Part shown: piece by piece, positions 26,130 to 34,731 of the stretch | Numbering within the stretch: position 1 is the stretch's first letter | How the letters are laid out: each line of letters opens with the position of its first letter | Origin: Micrococcales bacterium | GTDB taxonomy: Bacteria > Actinomycetota > Actinomycetes > S36-B12 > UBA10799 | Assembly (NCBI GenBank): GCA_016719135.1 | Contig: JADKAV010000001.1 | Location: 248,001 to 312,000, forward strand | Length of the DNA stretch: 64,000 nt | Reading direction: 5' to 3' | Made by a program: the position numbers and the translations under genes | Notes under the pieces: generated by a model | Told to the model about the DNA's origin: nothing | The model's input: the letters and a program-made list of their open reading frames with translations, nothing else | Database searches by the model: none

Positions 26130-26429
26130 TCAGGTGACGACCTTCCACTTCAGCCGGCCGTTGGCCTCGTTACCCAGACTCACCTGCACGCGCGCCTTCG
26201 AGCCGTCCTTGGCCTTGACAGTGCAGAAGAAGATCTTGCCCTTGGCCCATTTGACCTTCTTCGGGCACTTGACTTTGACCGAGACTTTCGCCTGCTTCTT
26301 GATACCCTTCTTGATGTTCTTCTTCAGAACGTCGATCTTCACGGTGCTTGCGGCCTGGGCAGGCGCGCTGGTGAGAACGGGGGCGGCCAGCAGAGGTACG
26401 GTCACGGCCACAGCGATGGTCTTGCGCAT
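26130..26429 (-). CDS. Small secreted basic protein, DUF4333-like
   Basis: A 99-residue protein. The signal peptide MRKTIAVAVTVPLLAAPVLT ends with the cleavage-like APAQAAS. The mature part is lysine-rich and has the DUF4333 pattern VSVKVKCPKKVKWAKGKIFF, then C-TVKAKDGSKARVQVSL: two cysteines flanking a glycine-lysine turn, then an aspartate-glycine hairpin. DUF4333 domains are small extracellular domains of actinobacteria, often fused to lipoproteins, of unknown function. ATG 26429 has AAAGGGG six bases upstream. It is convergent with the Vgb-like gene and follows a hairpin element. Confidence 0.75.
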   Translation of the reverse strand: MRKTIAVAVTVPLLAAPVLTSAPAQAASTVKIDVLKKNIKKGIKKQAKVSVKVKCPKKVKWAKGKIFFCTVKAKDGSKARVQVSLGNEANGRLKWKVVT

Positions 26430-26499
26430 GGCAGACCCCTTTCGTCGAAGGGTTCCCAGCGTACGCCGTGCAGCGACCTCTACTCCAGCCTTGCGATCC

Positions 26500-27453
26500 C
26501 TACGCGAGCCAGCCGGCGGCTTCCAGGGCCCAGTAGGTCACGATGATGTCCGCGCCGGCCCGCACACAGCCGGTGAGCGACTCCAGGATCGCCGCCTGCC
26601 GGTCGATCCACCCGTTGGCCGCGGCAGCCTCGAGCATCGCGTACTCGCCGGACACCTGGTACACCGCCACCGGCACGTCCGAGATCTCCGCAACAGCCCG
26701 CACCACGTCCAGGTAAGCGGGCTTCACCATCACGACATCGGCGCCCTGCGCGAGGTCCAGCGCTGTCTCCCGCAGCGCTTCGCGGCCGTTGGCCGGATCC
26801 TGCTGGTAGGTACGGCGGTCCCCTTGCAGGGAACTGTCGACAGCCTCCCGGAAGGGACCGTAGAGCGCCGAGGTGTATTTCGCGGCGTAGGCAAGGATGG
26901 CGGTGCTGACGAAGCCCGCGGAATCCAGCGCCTCCCGCACCGCCCCCACCTGACCGTCCATCATGCCGCTGGTTCCCAGCATGTCCGCGCCCGCCCGGGC
27001 CAGGACCACCGCCATCTGCTGGTAGCGGACCAAGGTCGCGTCGTTGTCGACCTCATCTCCGGCGAGCACGCCGCAGTGTCCGTGGTCGGTGAACTCGTCC
27101 AGGCACAGGTCCGCCTGCACGACCAGTCGGCCGGCGGCGGCAGTTCGGGCGACCTCGACCGCCCGGCTGAGAATGCCCTGCGGGTCGGTGGCCCCGGAAC
27201 CGATCGCGTCCTTGTGCTGCGGCACCCCGAACAGCATTACGGCTCCGAGACCGGCCGAAACCGCCTGCTCGATGACGGCGGGCAGGGTGTCGAGAGTCTG
27301 CTGATACACCCCCGGCATCGAGGTGATGGCCCGCGGCTGCGCCAGGCCCTCGGCCACGAAGACCGGCAGGACCAGGGCAGCCGGATGGACCCGGGACTCC
27401 GCCACCAGCCTGCGCATGGCCGGGTTTGACCGCAGCCGGCGCGGGCGGATCAT
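26500..27453 (-). CDS. hemB: Delta-aminolevulinic acid dehydratase (porphobilinogen synthase)
   Basis: Condenses two 5-aminolevulinate molecules to porphobilinogen. The 317-residue length is normal. The lysines that form Schiff bases lie in TAILAYAAKYTSALYGPF and in GADVVMVKPAYLDVV. The metal-site region reads VVQADLCLDEFTDHGHCGVL, which retains C-LDE-TDHGHC, that is, the zinc-type cysteine pattern in part. N-terminal RPRRLRSNPAMRRLV is typical. The start overlaps the hemD stop by four bases (ATGA). Final gene of the rex-hemA-hemC-hemD-hemB operon. No frameshift inside this gene, although neighbours have them. Confidence 0.95.
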   Translation of the reverse strand: MIRPRRLRSNPAMRRLVAESRVHPAALVLPVFVAEGLAQPRAITSMPGVYQQTLDTLPAVIEQAVSAGLGAVMLFGVPQHKDAIGSGATDPQGILSRAVEVARTAAAGRLVVQADLCLDEFTDHGHCGVLAGDEVDNDATLVRYQQMAVVLARAGADMLGTSGMMDGQVGAVREALDSAGFVSTAILAYAAKYTSALYGPFREAVDSSLQGDRRTYQQDPANGREALRETALDLAQGADVVMVKPAYLDVVRAVAEISDVPVAVYQVSGEYAMLEAAAANGWIDRQAAILESLTGCVRAGADIIVTYWALEAAGWLA

Positions 27454-29036
27454 GACTTGCCGGCGGCCCGCCGCCGCCCGGCGCCGCGCCGCTTCGACGG
27501 CCGCCAGGTGCGCTCGCCGCTGTCCAGCGCGGTCTGACGCATCTGCTCACCGTGCTCGGCCAGGGCTGCGACCAGGGGCTCGATCTTGGACTGTGCCGGC
27601 TGCACGGCGACCTTCAACCCATGTTCCACCGCGGTGTTCGCGGTTTCCGGGCCGATGGCGGCGATGACGGTGGTGGCGTGGGGTTTGCCTGCGATTCCGA
27701 CCAGGTTGCGCACGGTGCTGGACGAGGTGAACACCACCGCGTCGAACCCGCCGGTCTTGATGGCCTCGCGGATCTCCGCGGCCGGCGGCGCTGCCCGGAC
27801 CGTGCGGTAGGCGGTGATGTCGTCGACCTCCCAGCCGAGTTCGGTGAGACCGGCCACGAGCTTCTCGGTGGCGATGTCCGCCCGCGGCAGGAACACCCGG
27901 CCGATCGGGTCGAGCTCGGGGTCGCGGTCGGGCCACACCTCCAGCAGGCCTGCCGACGACTGGGCCTCGGCCGGTGGCAGCAGGTCTGCGCGCACGCCGA
28001 AGTCCTGCAGGGCCGCGGCCGTGGCCTCACCGATCGCGGCGATCTTCAGGCCGGCCAGGTGCCGGGCGTCCAGGCCCCGCTGCTCGAACCGCTCGCGGAT
28101 GGCACGCACCGCATTGATGCTGGTGAACGCGATCCACTGGTAGCGGCCGGATTCGATCCCCTCGATCGCACGTTCCATCTGCTGAGGGGTGCGCGGCGGT
28201 TCGACACTGATCGTGGGCACTTCCACGGGCACCGCGCCGAACAGCCGCAGTTGCGCCGACAGCTCGCCGGCCTGGTCCTTGGTACGTGGGACCAGCACCC
28301 GCCAGCCGAACAACGGCCTGCTCTCGAACCAGCCCAGGTTGGTCGCGGATCCGACCGCCTCGCCGATGAAGACGTCGCCGTTGCCGGTCAGCTTCGCGGC
28401 CTTCAGGTCGGCTGCCGCGTCGCCGAGGGTGGTGACGATCGTCTGCTGCTCAACGGTGGTCCCGCCGCGGACGACCACCAGACCGGTGCCCGGTGTGCGA
28501 CCGGCTGCCAGTGCGGCCTTGGCCAGGCCGGCTGCGGAATCAGCCGCGTTGCGGATCACCAGCGTGGATGCCGTGTCCGCCAGGGTCGGCTCGTCGACAT
28601 CGCCGGCCAGCAGGTCCACGACGTGCAGTCGCTTGGCCCGGGAACCGACCAGACCGATCCCGGCGTAGGCGGCAATGCCCGAGATGTCGCTGGCACACGG
28701 GGCGATCTCGAAGGGGACCCGGGAACGATGCAACGCTTTGGCTTCGGCCAGCACCCGGCCGTCGAGCACCGGGTCGCCTGCGTAGACCCGCACCGCGTGC
28801 TGTCCGGCACGGGCCTGTTCGGCCAGTGCCTTGGCCACCGCAGCGGCATCGGTCGGCGCGGTGGCCACATCGAGAACTTCCACATCCCGCCCGGCGATCA
28901 GTGAGCTGACCTCCGGGTCGCAGATGACCACGTCGGCCTGGTCCAGCAGGGCCGCGCCCCGCACCGACAGCAGTTCGGGGTCCCCGGAGCCGGCTGCGAG
29001 CAGTACAACGGCGGGTACGGTCTTGCTCTTCTTCAT
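27450..29036 (-). CDS. hemD: Fused uroporphyrinogen-III methyltransferase-like / uroporphyrinogen-III synthase
   Basis: A 528-residue two-domain protein. Residues 8-245 match the SUMT (CobA/CysG) fold: LLAAGSGDPELLSVRGAALL and DQADVVICDPEV, then VRVYAGDPVLDGR and CASDISGIAAYAGIGLVG. The usual RLKGGDPFxFGRG loop is altered, so methyltransferase activity is doubtful. Residues about 270-515 are the HemD synthase, with WRVLVPRTKDQAGELSAQLR, FTSINAVRAIRERFEQRG and VFTSSSTVRNLVGI. ATG 29036 overlaps the hemC stop (ATGA). Longer upstream readings overlap hemC and are rejected. The fused arrangement is known in other actinobacteria (for example Rv0511). Confidence 0.88.
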   Translation of the reverse strand: MKKSKTVPAVVLLAAGSGDPELLSVRGAALLDQADVVICDPEVSSLIAGRDVEVLDVATAPTDAAAVAKALAEQARAGQHAVRVYAGDPVLDGRVLAEAKALHRSRVPFEIAPCASDISGIAAYAGIGLVGSRAKRLHVVDLLAGDVDEPTLADTASTLVIRNAADSAAGLAKAALAAGRTPGTGLVVVRGGTTVEQQTIVTTLGDAAADLKAAKLTGNGDVFIGEAVGSATNLGWFESRPLFGWRVLVPRTKDQAGELSAQLRLFGAVPVEVPTISVEPPRTPQQMERAIEGIESGRYQWIAFTSINAVRAIRERFEQRGLDARHLAGLKIAAIGEATAAALQDFGVRADLLPPAEAQSSAGLLEVWPDRDPELDPIGRVFLPRADIATEKLVAGLTELGWEVDDITAYRTVRAAPPAAEIREAIKTGGFDAVVFTSSSTVRNLVGIAGKPHATTVIAAIGPETANTAVEHGLKVAVQPAQSKIEPLVAALAEHGEQMRQTALDSGERTWRPSKRRGAGRRRAAGKS

Positions 29037-29932
29037 CTGTTTTCTCCCAATAGTCGACCGGCGCCTTGTCCGATCAGGTCGTCTGCGGCGCGCTGTCCCA
29101 CGTCGGGATCCAGCAGCGAACCGGTCGTCGTGCATGCGTACATCTGCGATCCGTCGTGCGAAAGCACGGCGGCTCGAAGCTCCAATGTGTCCCCGGCGAT
29201 CTCAGCCAGAGCCCCCACGGGTGCGCTGCAGCCGGCCCTCAGTCCGGCCAACAGGGCACGTTCGGCCGAGACCGCTGCCACCGTGATGGCGTGACTGATC
29301 CCGGCGACGTCGCCGGCCGCGGGGTGGTCGCGCAGCATCTCCACTCCCAATGCGCCCTGCCCGACCGCGGGCAGCATGACGTCGAAACCCAGGGCGAACC
29401 CGGGGGGCCGCAAGCCCAGCCGGTTCAGGCCGGCCATCGCCAGCACAACGGCGTCGAGTTCACCGCTGGTGACCCTGGCCACTCGGGAGTCGACGTTGCC
29501 GCGGATGCCGACCACTTCGAGATCCGGGCGCGCGCGCAGCAGGTAGGCGACCCGACGGGGGGACCCGGTTCCCACCCGTGCGCCCGAGGGCAGATCATCC
29601 AGGCTGTCAGCTGAGGTGACCAGGAAGTCCCGAACGTCTTCGCGGGCCGGGACCGCCGCGATCATCGTGCGCGGGTCGTCGGCGGTCGGCATGTCCTTCA
29701 GCGAGTGGACTGCGACATCCGCCCGCCCTTCGATCAGCGCCTGGCGCACAGCGGCAACGAACACCCCTTGCCCGCCGAACGAGGTGAGGGCAGCCGTGGA
29801 CGTGTCGCCCTCGGTGGTGATGAGTACCTCGCTGACCTCGCCGCCGGTCACTGCCTGAATACGCTCACGCACCCAACCTGTCTGCGCGCGCGCCAACGCA
29901 CTGGCCCTGGTGGCCACCCGAATTTCAGGCAC
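29033..29932 (-). CDS. hemC: Hydroxymethylbilane synthase (porphobilinogen deaminase)
   Basis: Polymerises four porphobilinogen units to hydroxymethylbilane. A 299-residue protein starting PEIRVATRASALARAQTGWV from a GTG. Family features include VHSLKDMPT (substrate-binding loop), GTGSPRRVAYLLRARPD, RGNVDSRVARVTSGELDAVV, and the dipyrromethane-cofactor cysteine in LLAGLRAGCSAPVGALAEIA. The start overlaps the hemA stop by eight bases (GTGCCTGA) and the end overlaps hemD by four. No disruption is visible. Confidence 0.94.
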   Translation of the reverse strand: MPEIRVATRASALARAQTGWVRERIQAVTGGEVSEVLITTEGDTSTAALTSFGGQGVFVAAVRQALIEGRADVAVHSLKDMPTADDPRTMIAAVPAREDVRDFLVTSADSLDDLPSGARVGTGSPRRVAYLLRARPDLEVVGIRGNVDSRVARVTSGELDAVVLAMAGLNRLGLRPPGFALGFDVMLPAVGQGALGVEMLRDHPAAGDVAGISHAITVAAVSAERALLAGLRAGCSAPVGALAEIAGDTLELRAAVLSHDGSQMYACTTTGSLLDPDVGQRAADDLIGQGAGRLLGENR

Positions 29933-31166
29933 CCGGCTCTCCGTGGATTGACACGTCGTCCGGCTCGTCGCTGAGGTCCTCAGGGGTCTGGGTCAACGCG
30001 GTGACGGCAGCCGGATCCAGATCGAACAGTGCGTGCAGGGCAGCCGCGTAACGGTCGCCACCGGGATCGACCGCGAACTCCTTCATCCGCACGGTGGGCG
30101 TATGCAGCAAGGTGGCCACCACCCGGCGCATGGCCCGGGCGATCTCGTCGAACTCCTCCGGCGTCAGCTTCGGGTTGCGCAAGCGCAGACGGCTCAGCTC
30201 CCGCTCGACGACCAGGTTCTCGGCCTTGGCGACCAACTCCCTCCGGCGATCCTGGCCTGAAGGCCTGCGATTCCGGCCAGATCGAGCCGATCGACGCCGG
30301 GGATCTGCGCGATGTCGGGGTCGGTGTCATGCGGCAGGGCGAGGTCGCACACGAACAGGTTGGGGCTCCCCCCTGCCAGCACCTTCTGCAGGTGCTCGCG
30401 GGTGACCAGCAGCCCGGTGGCGCCGGTGGCACTGACCAGGACGTCGGCGCCGCGCAACTGCTCGTCGAGATCGACCAACTCTGCCCCGACACCGCCGACC
30501 GCCTCGGCCAGGCGGTGCACGGACGCGGCCGTGCGTCCCGACGATGGTGACCTGGCGCCCCGGTGACGCCGACACCGATGCGGCCAGAGACGACATCGAA
30601 CCGGAGCCGAGGATCACCACATGCCGGCCTGCCAGCGTGCCGAAGTGGCGCCGGGCCTGGGCCAGCGCGACCTCCACCACCGAGGCGCCGTGACGGCCGA
30701 TGGCGGTGTCGGTCTGCACGCGCTTGCCGACCCGCAGCGCACTCTGAGCCAGTTCGTGCAGGCTGCGACCGGCTTGACCGTGCTCGATGGCCACCTTGAA
30801 CGCCTCCCGGAACTGCCCCAGGATCTGCTCATCGCCCACGACCATCGAGTCGAGGCCACTGGCGACCCGGAAGGCATGCCGGACCGCGGCATCCTCGTAG
30901 TGGACGTACAGGTGGGCGGACAGTTGGTCCGGCGACAACCCGGAACTCTTGGCCAGAATCGCGGTGATCGATTCCACAGCGGCGTGGAATCGGGAGACCT
31001 CGGTGTACACCTCGATGCGGTTGCAGGTCGACAGCAGCAAGGCTTCGCCCACAGCGTCACCGGTGCCGACCATCGGCAGGGCCTGTCCGACGTCGACGGC
31101 GGCCACCTTCTCCAAGACGTCCAGGGGGGCACTCTGGTGGCTCACCCCGAGCACCAACAGACTCAT
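29925..31166 (-). CDS. hemA: Glutamyl-tRNA reductase, two compensating frameshifts in this sequence
   Basis: First enzyme of C5 heme synthesis: it reduces glutamyl-tRNA to glutamate-1-semialdehyde. The reading starts at ATG 31166 (MSLLVLGVSHQSAPLDVLEK). The catalytic cysteine is in LLLSTCNRIEVYTE and the NADPH loop in HVVILGSGSMSSLAAS. A one-base insertion near 30536 shifts the frame after VTIVG. The middle (VHRLAEAVGGVGAELVDLDE ... GGSPNLFVCDLALPHD) lies in another frame until a one-base loss near 30240 restores the original frame (AKAENLVVERELSRLR onward). Since the enzyme is essential and both flanks are intact, errors in the sequence are the likely cause. It is coupled to rex (ATGA) and to hemC. 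Confidence 0.88.
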
Positions 31167-31820
31167 CGACCTGCTCCTTGCGCGGCGTGCACAGCCAGGA
31201 TCTGGATCTCGGTGGCCAGGTCGACCGGGCGCACCACCACCGAGTCCGGTGTGGACAGGTGGACCGCGGAGAGGTTGAGAATGCTTGTGACACCTGCGGC
31301 CACGAGTAGGTCGGCCACCGACTGGGCTGCTTCGGCCGGGGTGGCGATCACGCCGATGGCCACGCCATTGTCGGCCACGAACGAGGGGAGTTCGGCCAGC
31401 GGCAGGATCTCCAGATACTCCCCCGATGGGTTGCCGGCCTTGGACCCGATCAGTCCCGGGATCGACATCGAACAGCCCGACGACCCGAAGGCCCCGCTCG
31501 TCGAATCCGGTGTAGCCGGCCAGCGCTCGCCCGAGGTGGCCAACCCCCACGACCACCATGCGGTGCTCGGTGGCCAGGCCGAGCGCCTGGTTGACCTGCT
31601 CGCGCAACTGCGTCACCGGGTAGCCCACCCCGCGCGTGCCGTAACTGCCGACATAACTCAGATCCCGTCGTACCACCGCGCCGCTGACGCCCACATGCGC
31701 TGCCAGATCCACACTGTGAACGGTCTGCAGTCCGGCGTTCTCCAGTTGCGAAAGGCAGCGGATGTACTGCGGCAGGCGGGCTATGGTGGCGTCCGGCAGC
31801 GAGCGTCGCCTCAGTCGCAC
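31163..31820 (-). CDS. rex: Redox-sensing repressor Rex, one frameshift in this sequence
   Basis: NADH/NAD+-sensing repressor. The N-terminal winged helix (residues 8-75) reads PDATIARLPQYIRCLSQL ... GVSGAVVRRDLSYVGSYGTR. The Rossmann domain reads MVVVGVGHLGRALAGYTGF and VVGLFDVDPG. An inserted base at about 31454 breaks the frame after DVDPG; the protein continues in another frame as LIGSKAGNPSGEYLEILPLA and GVIATPAEAAQSVADLLVAA, to the tail ILAVHAAQGAGR. The GTG at 31820 is the likely start. The stop overlaps the hemA ATG by four bases, the usual rex-hemA order of actinobacteria. A half-site TTGTGAA lies in the promoter region (31884-31890), possibly for autoregulation. Confidence 0.88.
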
Positions 31821-32051
31821 GATGGGAACCTGTCACCTGTCTGTCCGGGGCCCGGCGCCCCACACTGTGTCCATGCTACCGATTTCACAAGCTGGGCCAA
31901 ACTGACATTCGGATGCCGACGTTCGGTTATCGGAGAATCCGGGTGTGTCCTGCACGTCTGGTCGCCTCCGGCCGGGTGTGTGTCACGGCTGCACGGAGGT
32001 CTGCTCCGCTATGCGTCACCCGCCCCGACATACGCCGCAGCCCGCGTAACC

Positions 32052-32288
32052 TCAGGCCAGCGCCGCCCGTAGCCGCTGCGGATTCACCCGGAACACGTCG
32101 TGCACCGCCCCGTCGACGAGGACGACCGGAACCTGGTCGGCGTAACGCGCCGCCAGTCGGGGGTCGTCGTTCAGCGACAACTCGATCCATTCGTTGTCGG
32201 TCTGGGCGCACACGGTCTCGACGACCTCCCGGGCCACATCGCACAGATGGCAGCCCGGTTTGCCGATCAGAATGACCCGAGCGCTCAG
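32052..32288 (-). CDS. Glutaredoxin-like thiol protein (DUF836 type)
   Basis: A thioredoxin-fold protein of about 78 residues with the redox motif LIGKPGCHLCDVAREVVETV, then QVPVVLVDGAVHDVFRVNP and its cis-proline. It corresponds by position to mycobacterial Rv0508 beside hemA. No ATG, GTG or TTG fits near the domain start; the only near candidate is CTG at 32288, which overlaps the stop of the ligase upstream (CTGA). Otherwise the reading must begin at 32387, within the ligase gene. A CTG start or a missed indel are both possible. Confidence 0.7.
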   Translation of the reverse strand: MSARVILIGKPGCHLCDVAREVVETVCAQTDNEWIELSLNDDPRLAARYADQVPVVLVDGAVHDVFRVNPQRLRAALA

Positions 32289-33776
32289 AGCGACGTCACC
32301 CCTTGAGACTGGCGCAGGCGACCCTTGCTCACTTTGCCCGTTACCGAATGCGGCAGGTCGCCGACGATCTCCACAACGGTGGGACATTTGAAGCGCGCCA
32401 GGCGGGTTCCCACGAAGTCGAGCACCTCGTCGGCGGTCAACGCCGATCCCGGTTCGGCCACGATGAACGCTTTCACGGTCTCGCCGGTGTAGGGGTCGGT
32501 GACGCCCATGACCGCGGCTTCCAGCACACCGTCCATCGACAGCAGCACTTCCTCGACCTCACGCGGGTAGACGTTGAAGCCGCTGACGATGATCAGCTCC
32601 CGGCGCCGGTCGACCAGGCGCAGGTCCCCCTCGTCGTCCTCGATGGCGACGTCGCCGGTAGCGAACCAGCCCTGTTCGTCGGGGCCCTCCGACCCGTCGG
32701 GCCAGTAGCCGGTGAACACGTTCTCACCGCGCACGAAGATCTCGCCGGGATCCCCGTCCTCGACGACCTGCCCGTCCTCGTCACGCAGTTCGACCTCGAT
32801 GCCGGGCAGCGGCTGCCCGACGGAACCGGGCTTGGGCCGCCCGGAGACCAGTGACGCGGTGATGACCGGTGAGCACTCGGTCATCCCGTAGCCCTCCCAA
32901 ATGGGTTTGCCCGTGCGCGCTTGGAAGTGCTCCATGACCGAAACGGGAAGCGGTGACGCCCCGGAGATGAGCAATCGCACGCCCTGCAGCGCTTCGGTGA
33001 GGCCGTCAATCCCTGCCCACGCCACGTACATCGGAGGGGCACCGGCCACATTGGTGACCTTGTGCCGGGTGATCGAGGCGAGTGCGGCCGCGGCGTCGAA
33101 CCGCTCGGTCAGCACGATGGTGGCGCCGTGTCGGGCCACCATGCCCAGCGTGGCATTGAGCGCGTAGATGTGGAACAGGGGCAGCACGCACATGACCACG
33201 TCGTCGCTGGTCATGGCCGGCGGATCCTGCACTGCACTGAGCTGGTCGAGGTTGGCCGAGAGGGCGCGGTGGGTGAGCATCGCGGCTTTGGGGCGGCCGC
33301 TGGTGCCGGAGGTGAACAACAACACCGCCAATGCATCGGGGCCGTGGGTTCCACCGGCAGCGGAGCACTGCCGACGGTGAATCGGCGCCATTCCTCGGTT
33401 CCGGTGGGATCACGTCGATGCCGGGAACCTGGTCCAGGACCGGGGCCATCCGCGGGTCTGCCACCACCAGGCTCGCATCGACGTCGGACAGCATCTGGTC
33501 CAGCTCGATAGCGGTATAGCCGGTGTTCAGCGGAACCGCACACATGCCCGCGCGCAGGATGCCGAAATACGTGGTGATGAATTCGAGCGTGTTCGGCTGC
33601 ATGAGCGCGATGCGGCTGCCGGCGGGCAGGCCCCGGGCGATCAATCCGCTGGCCACCGCCCGCACCTGCCAGTCGACCTCACTCCACGTGACGACTCTTT
33701 GATCGGTCACGACAGCAGCGTGCCGGGGCCTGGATTCGGCCGCCGCGCTGACAAGATCGGCAAGGTTGGCCACCAC
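32285..33776 (-). CDS. AMP-dependent acyl-CoA synthetase/ligase, two frameshifts
   Basis: An ANL-superfamily enzyme of about 497 residues that activates a carboxylic acid as acyl-AMP and transfers it to CoA. It starts at GTG 33776 or 33773 (VANLADLVSAAAESRPRHAA). The phosphate loop is LLFTSGTSGRPKAAMLTH. Further on it has WEGYGMTECSPV, GWFATGDVAIEDDE (hinge region) and DLPHSVTGKVSKGRLR with the catalytic lysine. Lost bases near 33406 and 33340 put the segment EEWRRFTVGSAPLPVEPTAP in a third frame between the two main parts. Either side reads cleanly, so indel errors are likely. Likely substrates are medium or long fatty acids, but this cannot be fixed from sequence. Confidence 0.85.
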
Positions 33777-33818
33777 GCCCCGAGTCTTGCATATGGGCCG
33801 CTGGGCTAGCCTGCACAG

Positions 33819-34711
33819 GTGAACGGTGACCAGCAGGAACCGGCGTCGCAGCACGCTGACGACGAAACCGCGGATGAGCCCGCCCCGCAGCCTCCGGCCG
33901 AACCTGACCTGACCGCGGCGGCCTTCTTCGACATCGACAACACCCTCATCCACGGCGCCTCGATGTTTCATTGGGCCCGCGGCCTGGCCGCCCACAAATA
34001 CCTGTCACGCAGCCAGATCCTCGACTTCGTCTGGAAACAGACCCGGTTCGTGATCGTCGGCAAAGAGGATGCCGAGGACATGCACGACATCACCGAGGAG
34101 GCCCTGGCTTTGGTCAAGGGTCGCAACCAGGACGAGTTGGTGGAGCTGACCCGGGAGATCTTCGACGAGTACATGGTCGACCGGTTCTGGCCCGGCACCG
34201 TGGCACTCGCCGAGGGCCACATCGATGCCGGACAGCGGGTGTGGCTGGTGTCGGCCGCGCCGATCGAACTGGCGGAACTGATCGCCGAACACCTGGGCCT
34301 GTCCGGAGCACTGGGCACAGTGTCCGAGCAGGTGCACGGCGTGTACACCGGACGCCTGAGCGGAAAACCATTGCACGGCGAAGCGAAAGCCGAGGCGATC
34401 GCCGAACTCGCAGCACGCGAGAACCTGGACCTGAGCCGGTGCGCGGCCTACTCGGATTCAGCCAACGACATTCCGATGTTGTCCATGGTCGGTACCCCGG
34501 TGGCGGTGAACCCGGACCGCGCGCTGCGGCTGCACGCCCGGCGCAACGGATGGACCATCCGCGACTACCGCACCGCCCGCCGGGTGGTGAAGATCACCGC
34601 GCCGGCGGTCGGGATCGCCGGGCTGGTCACGGGTATCGCCGTGGGTGCGGTCATGGCGCGGCGCGCGATGCGGGGCAGGTCAGGGGGCGAAAACGGGCTC
34701 GCAGGCCCTGA
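33819..34711 (+). CDS. HAD-IB family phosphatase (SerB-like), frameshift near its end
   Basis: A SerB1-type hydrolase (compare Rv0505c in the same neighbourhood) of about 297 residues. An acidic N-terminal tail precedes AAFFDIDNTLIHGASMFHW, where the first aspartate is the nucleophile. Motif II is VWLVSAAPIELAEL, motif III includes GKPLHGEAKAEAI, and motif IV is CAAYSDSANDIPMLSMVG. A C-terminal helix is hydrophobic (PAVGIAGLVTGIAVGAVMAR). The main frame lacks a stop and would run through the antisense of the next gene to 35471. A one-base loss near the G5 run at about 34683 instead gives GRKRARRP and TGA at 34709-34711. GTG 33819 lies six bases after TAGCCT, suggesting leaderless translation. 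Confidence 0.82.
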
Positions 34712-34731
34712 CGCTTCGGCCCGAGCGTCAG
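34708..34731. terminator. Bidirectional hairpin between convergent genes
   Basis: A perfect 8-bp stem, CTGACGCT (34708-34715) with AGCGTCAG (34724-34731), and an 8-base loop. The left arm carries the TGA of the HAD gene (34709-34711), and the right arm the TGA of the acyltransferase (34728-34730, other strand). It probably terminates both transcripts. Confidence 0.6.

Noticed and set aside
31870..31895. A full palindromic Rex operator
   Set aside because: Only one TTGTGAA half-site was found; the second half is not recognisable. Kept only as a low-interest observation.
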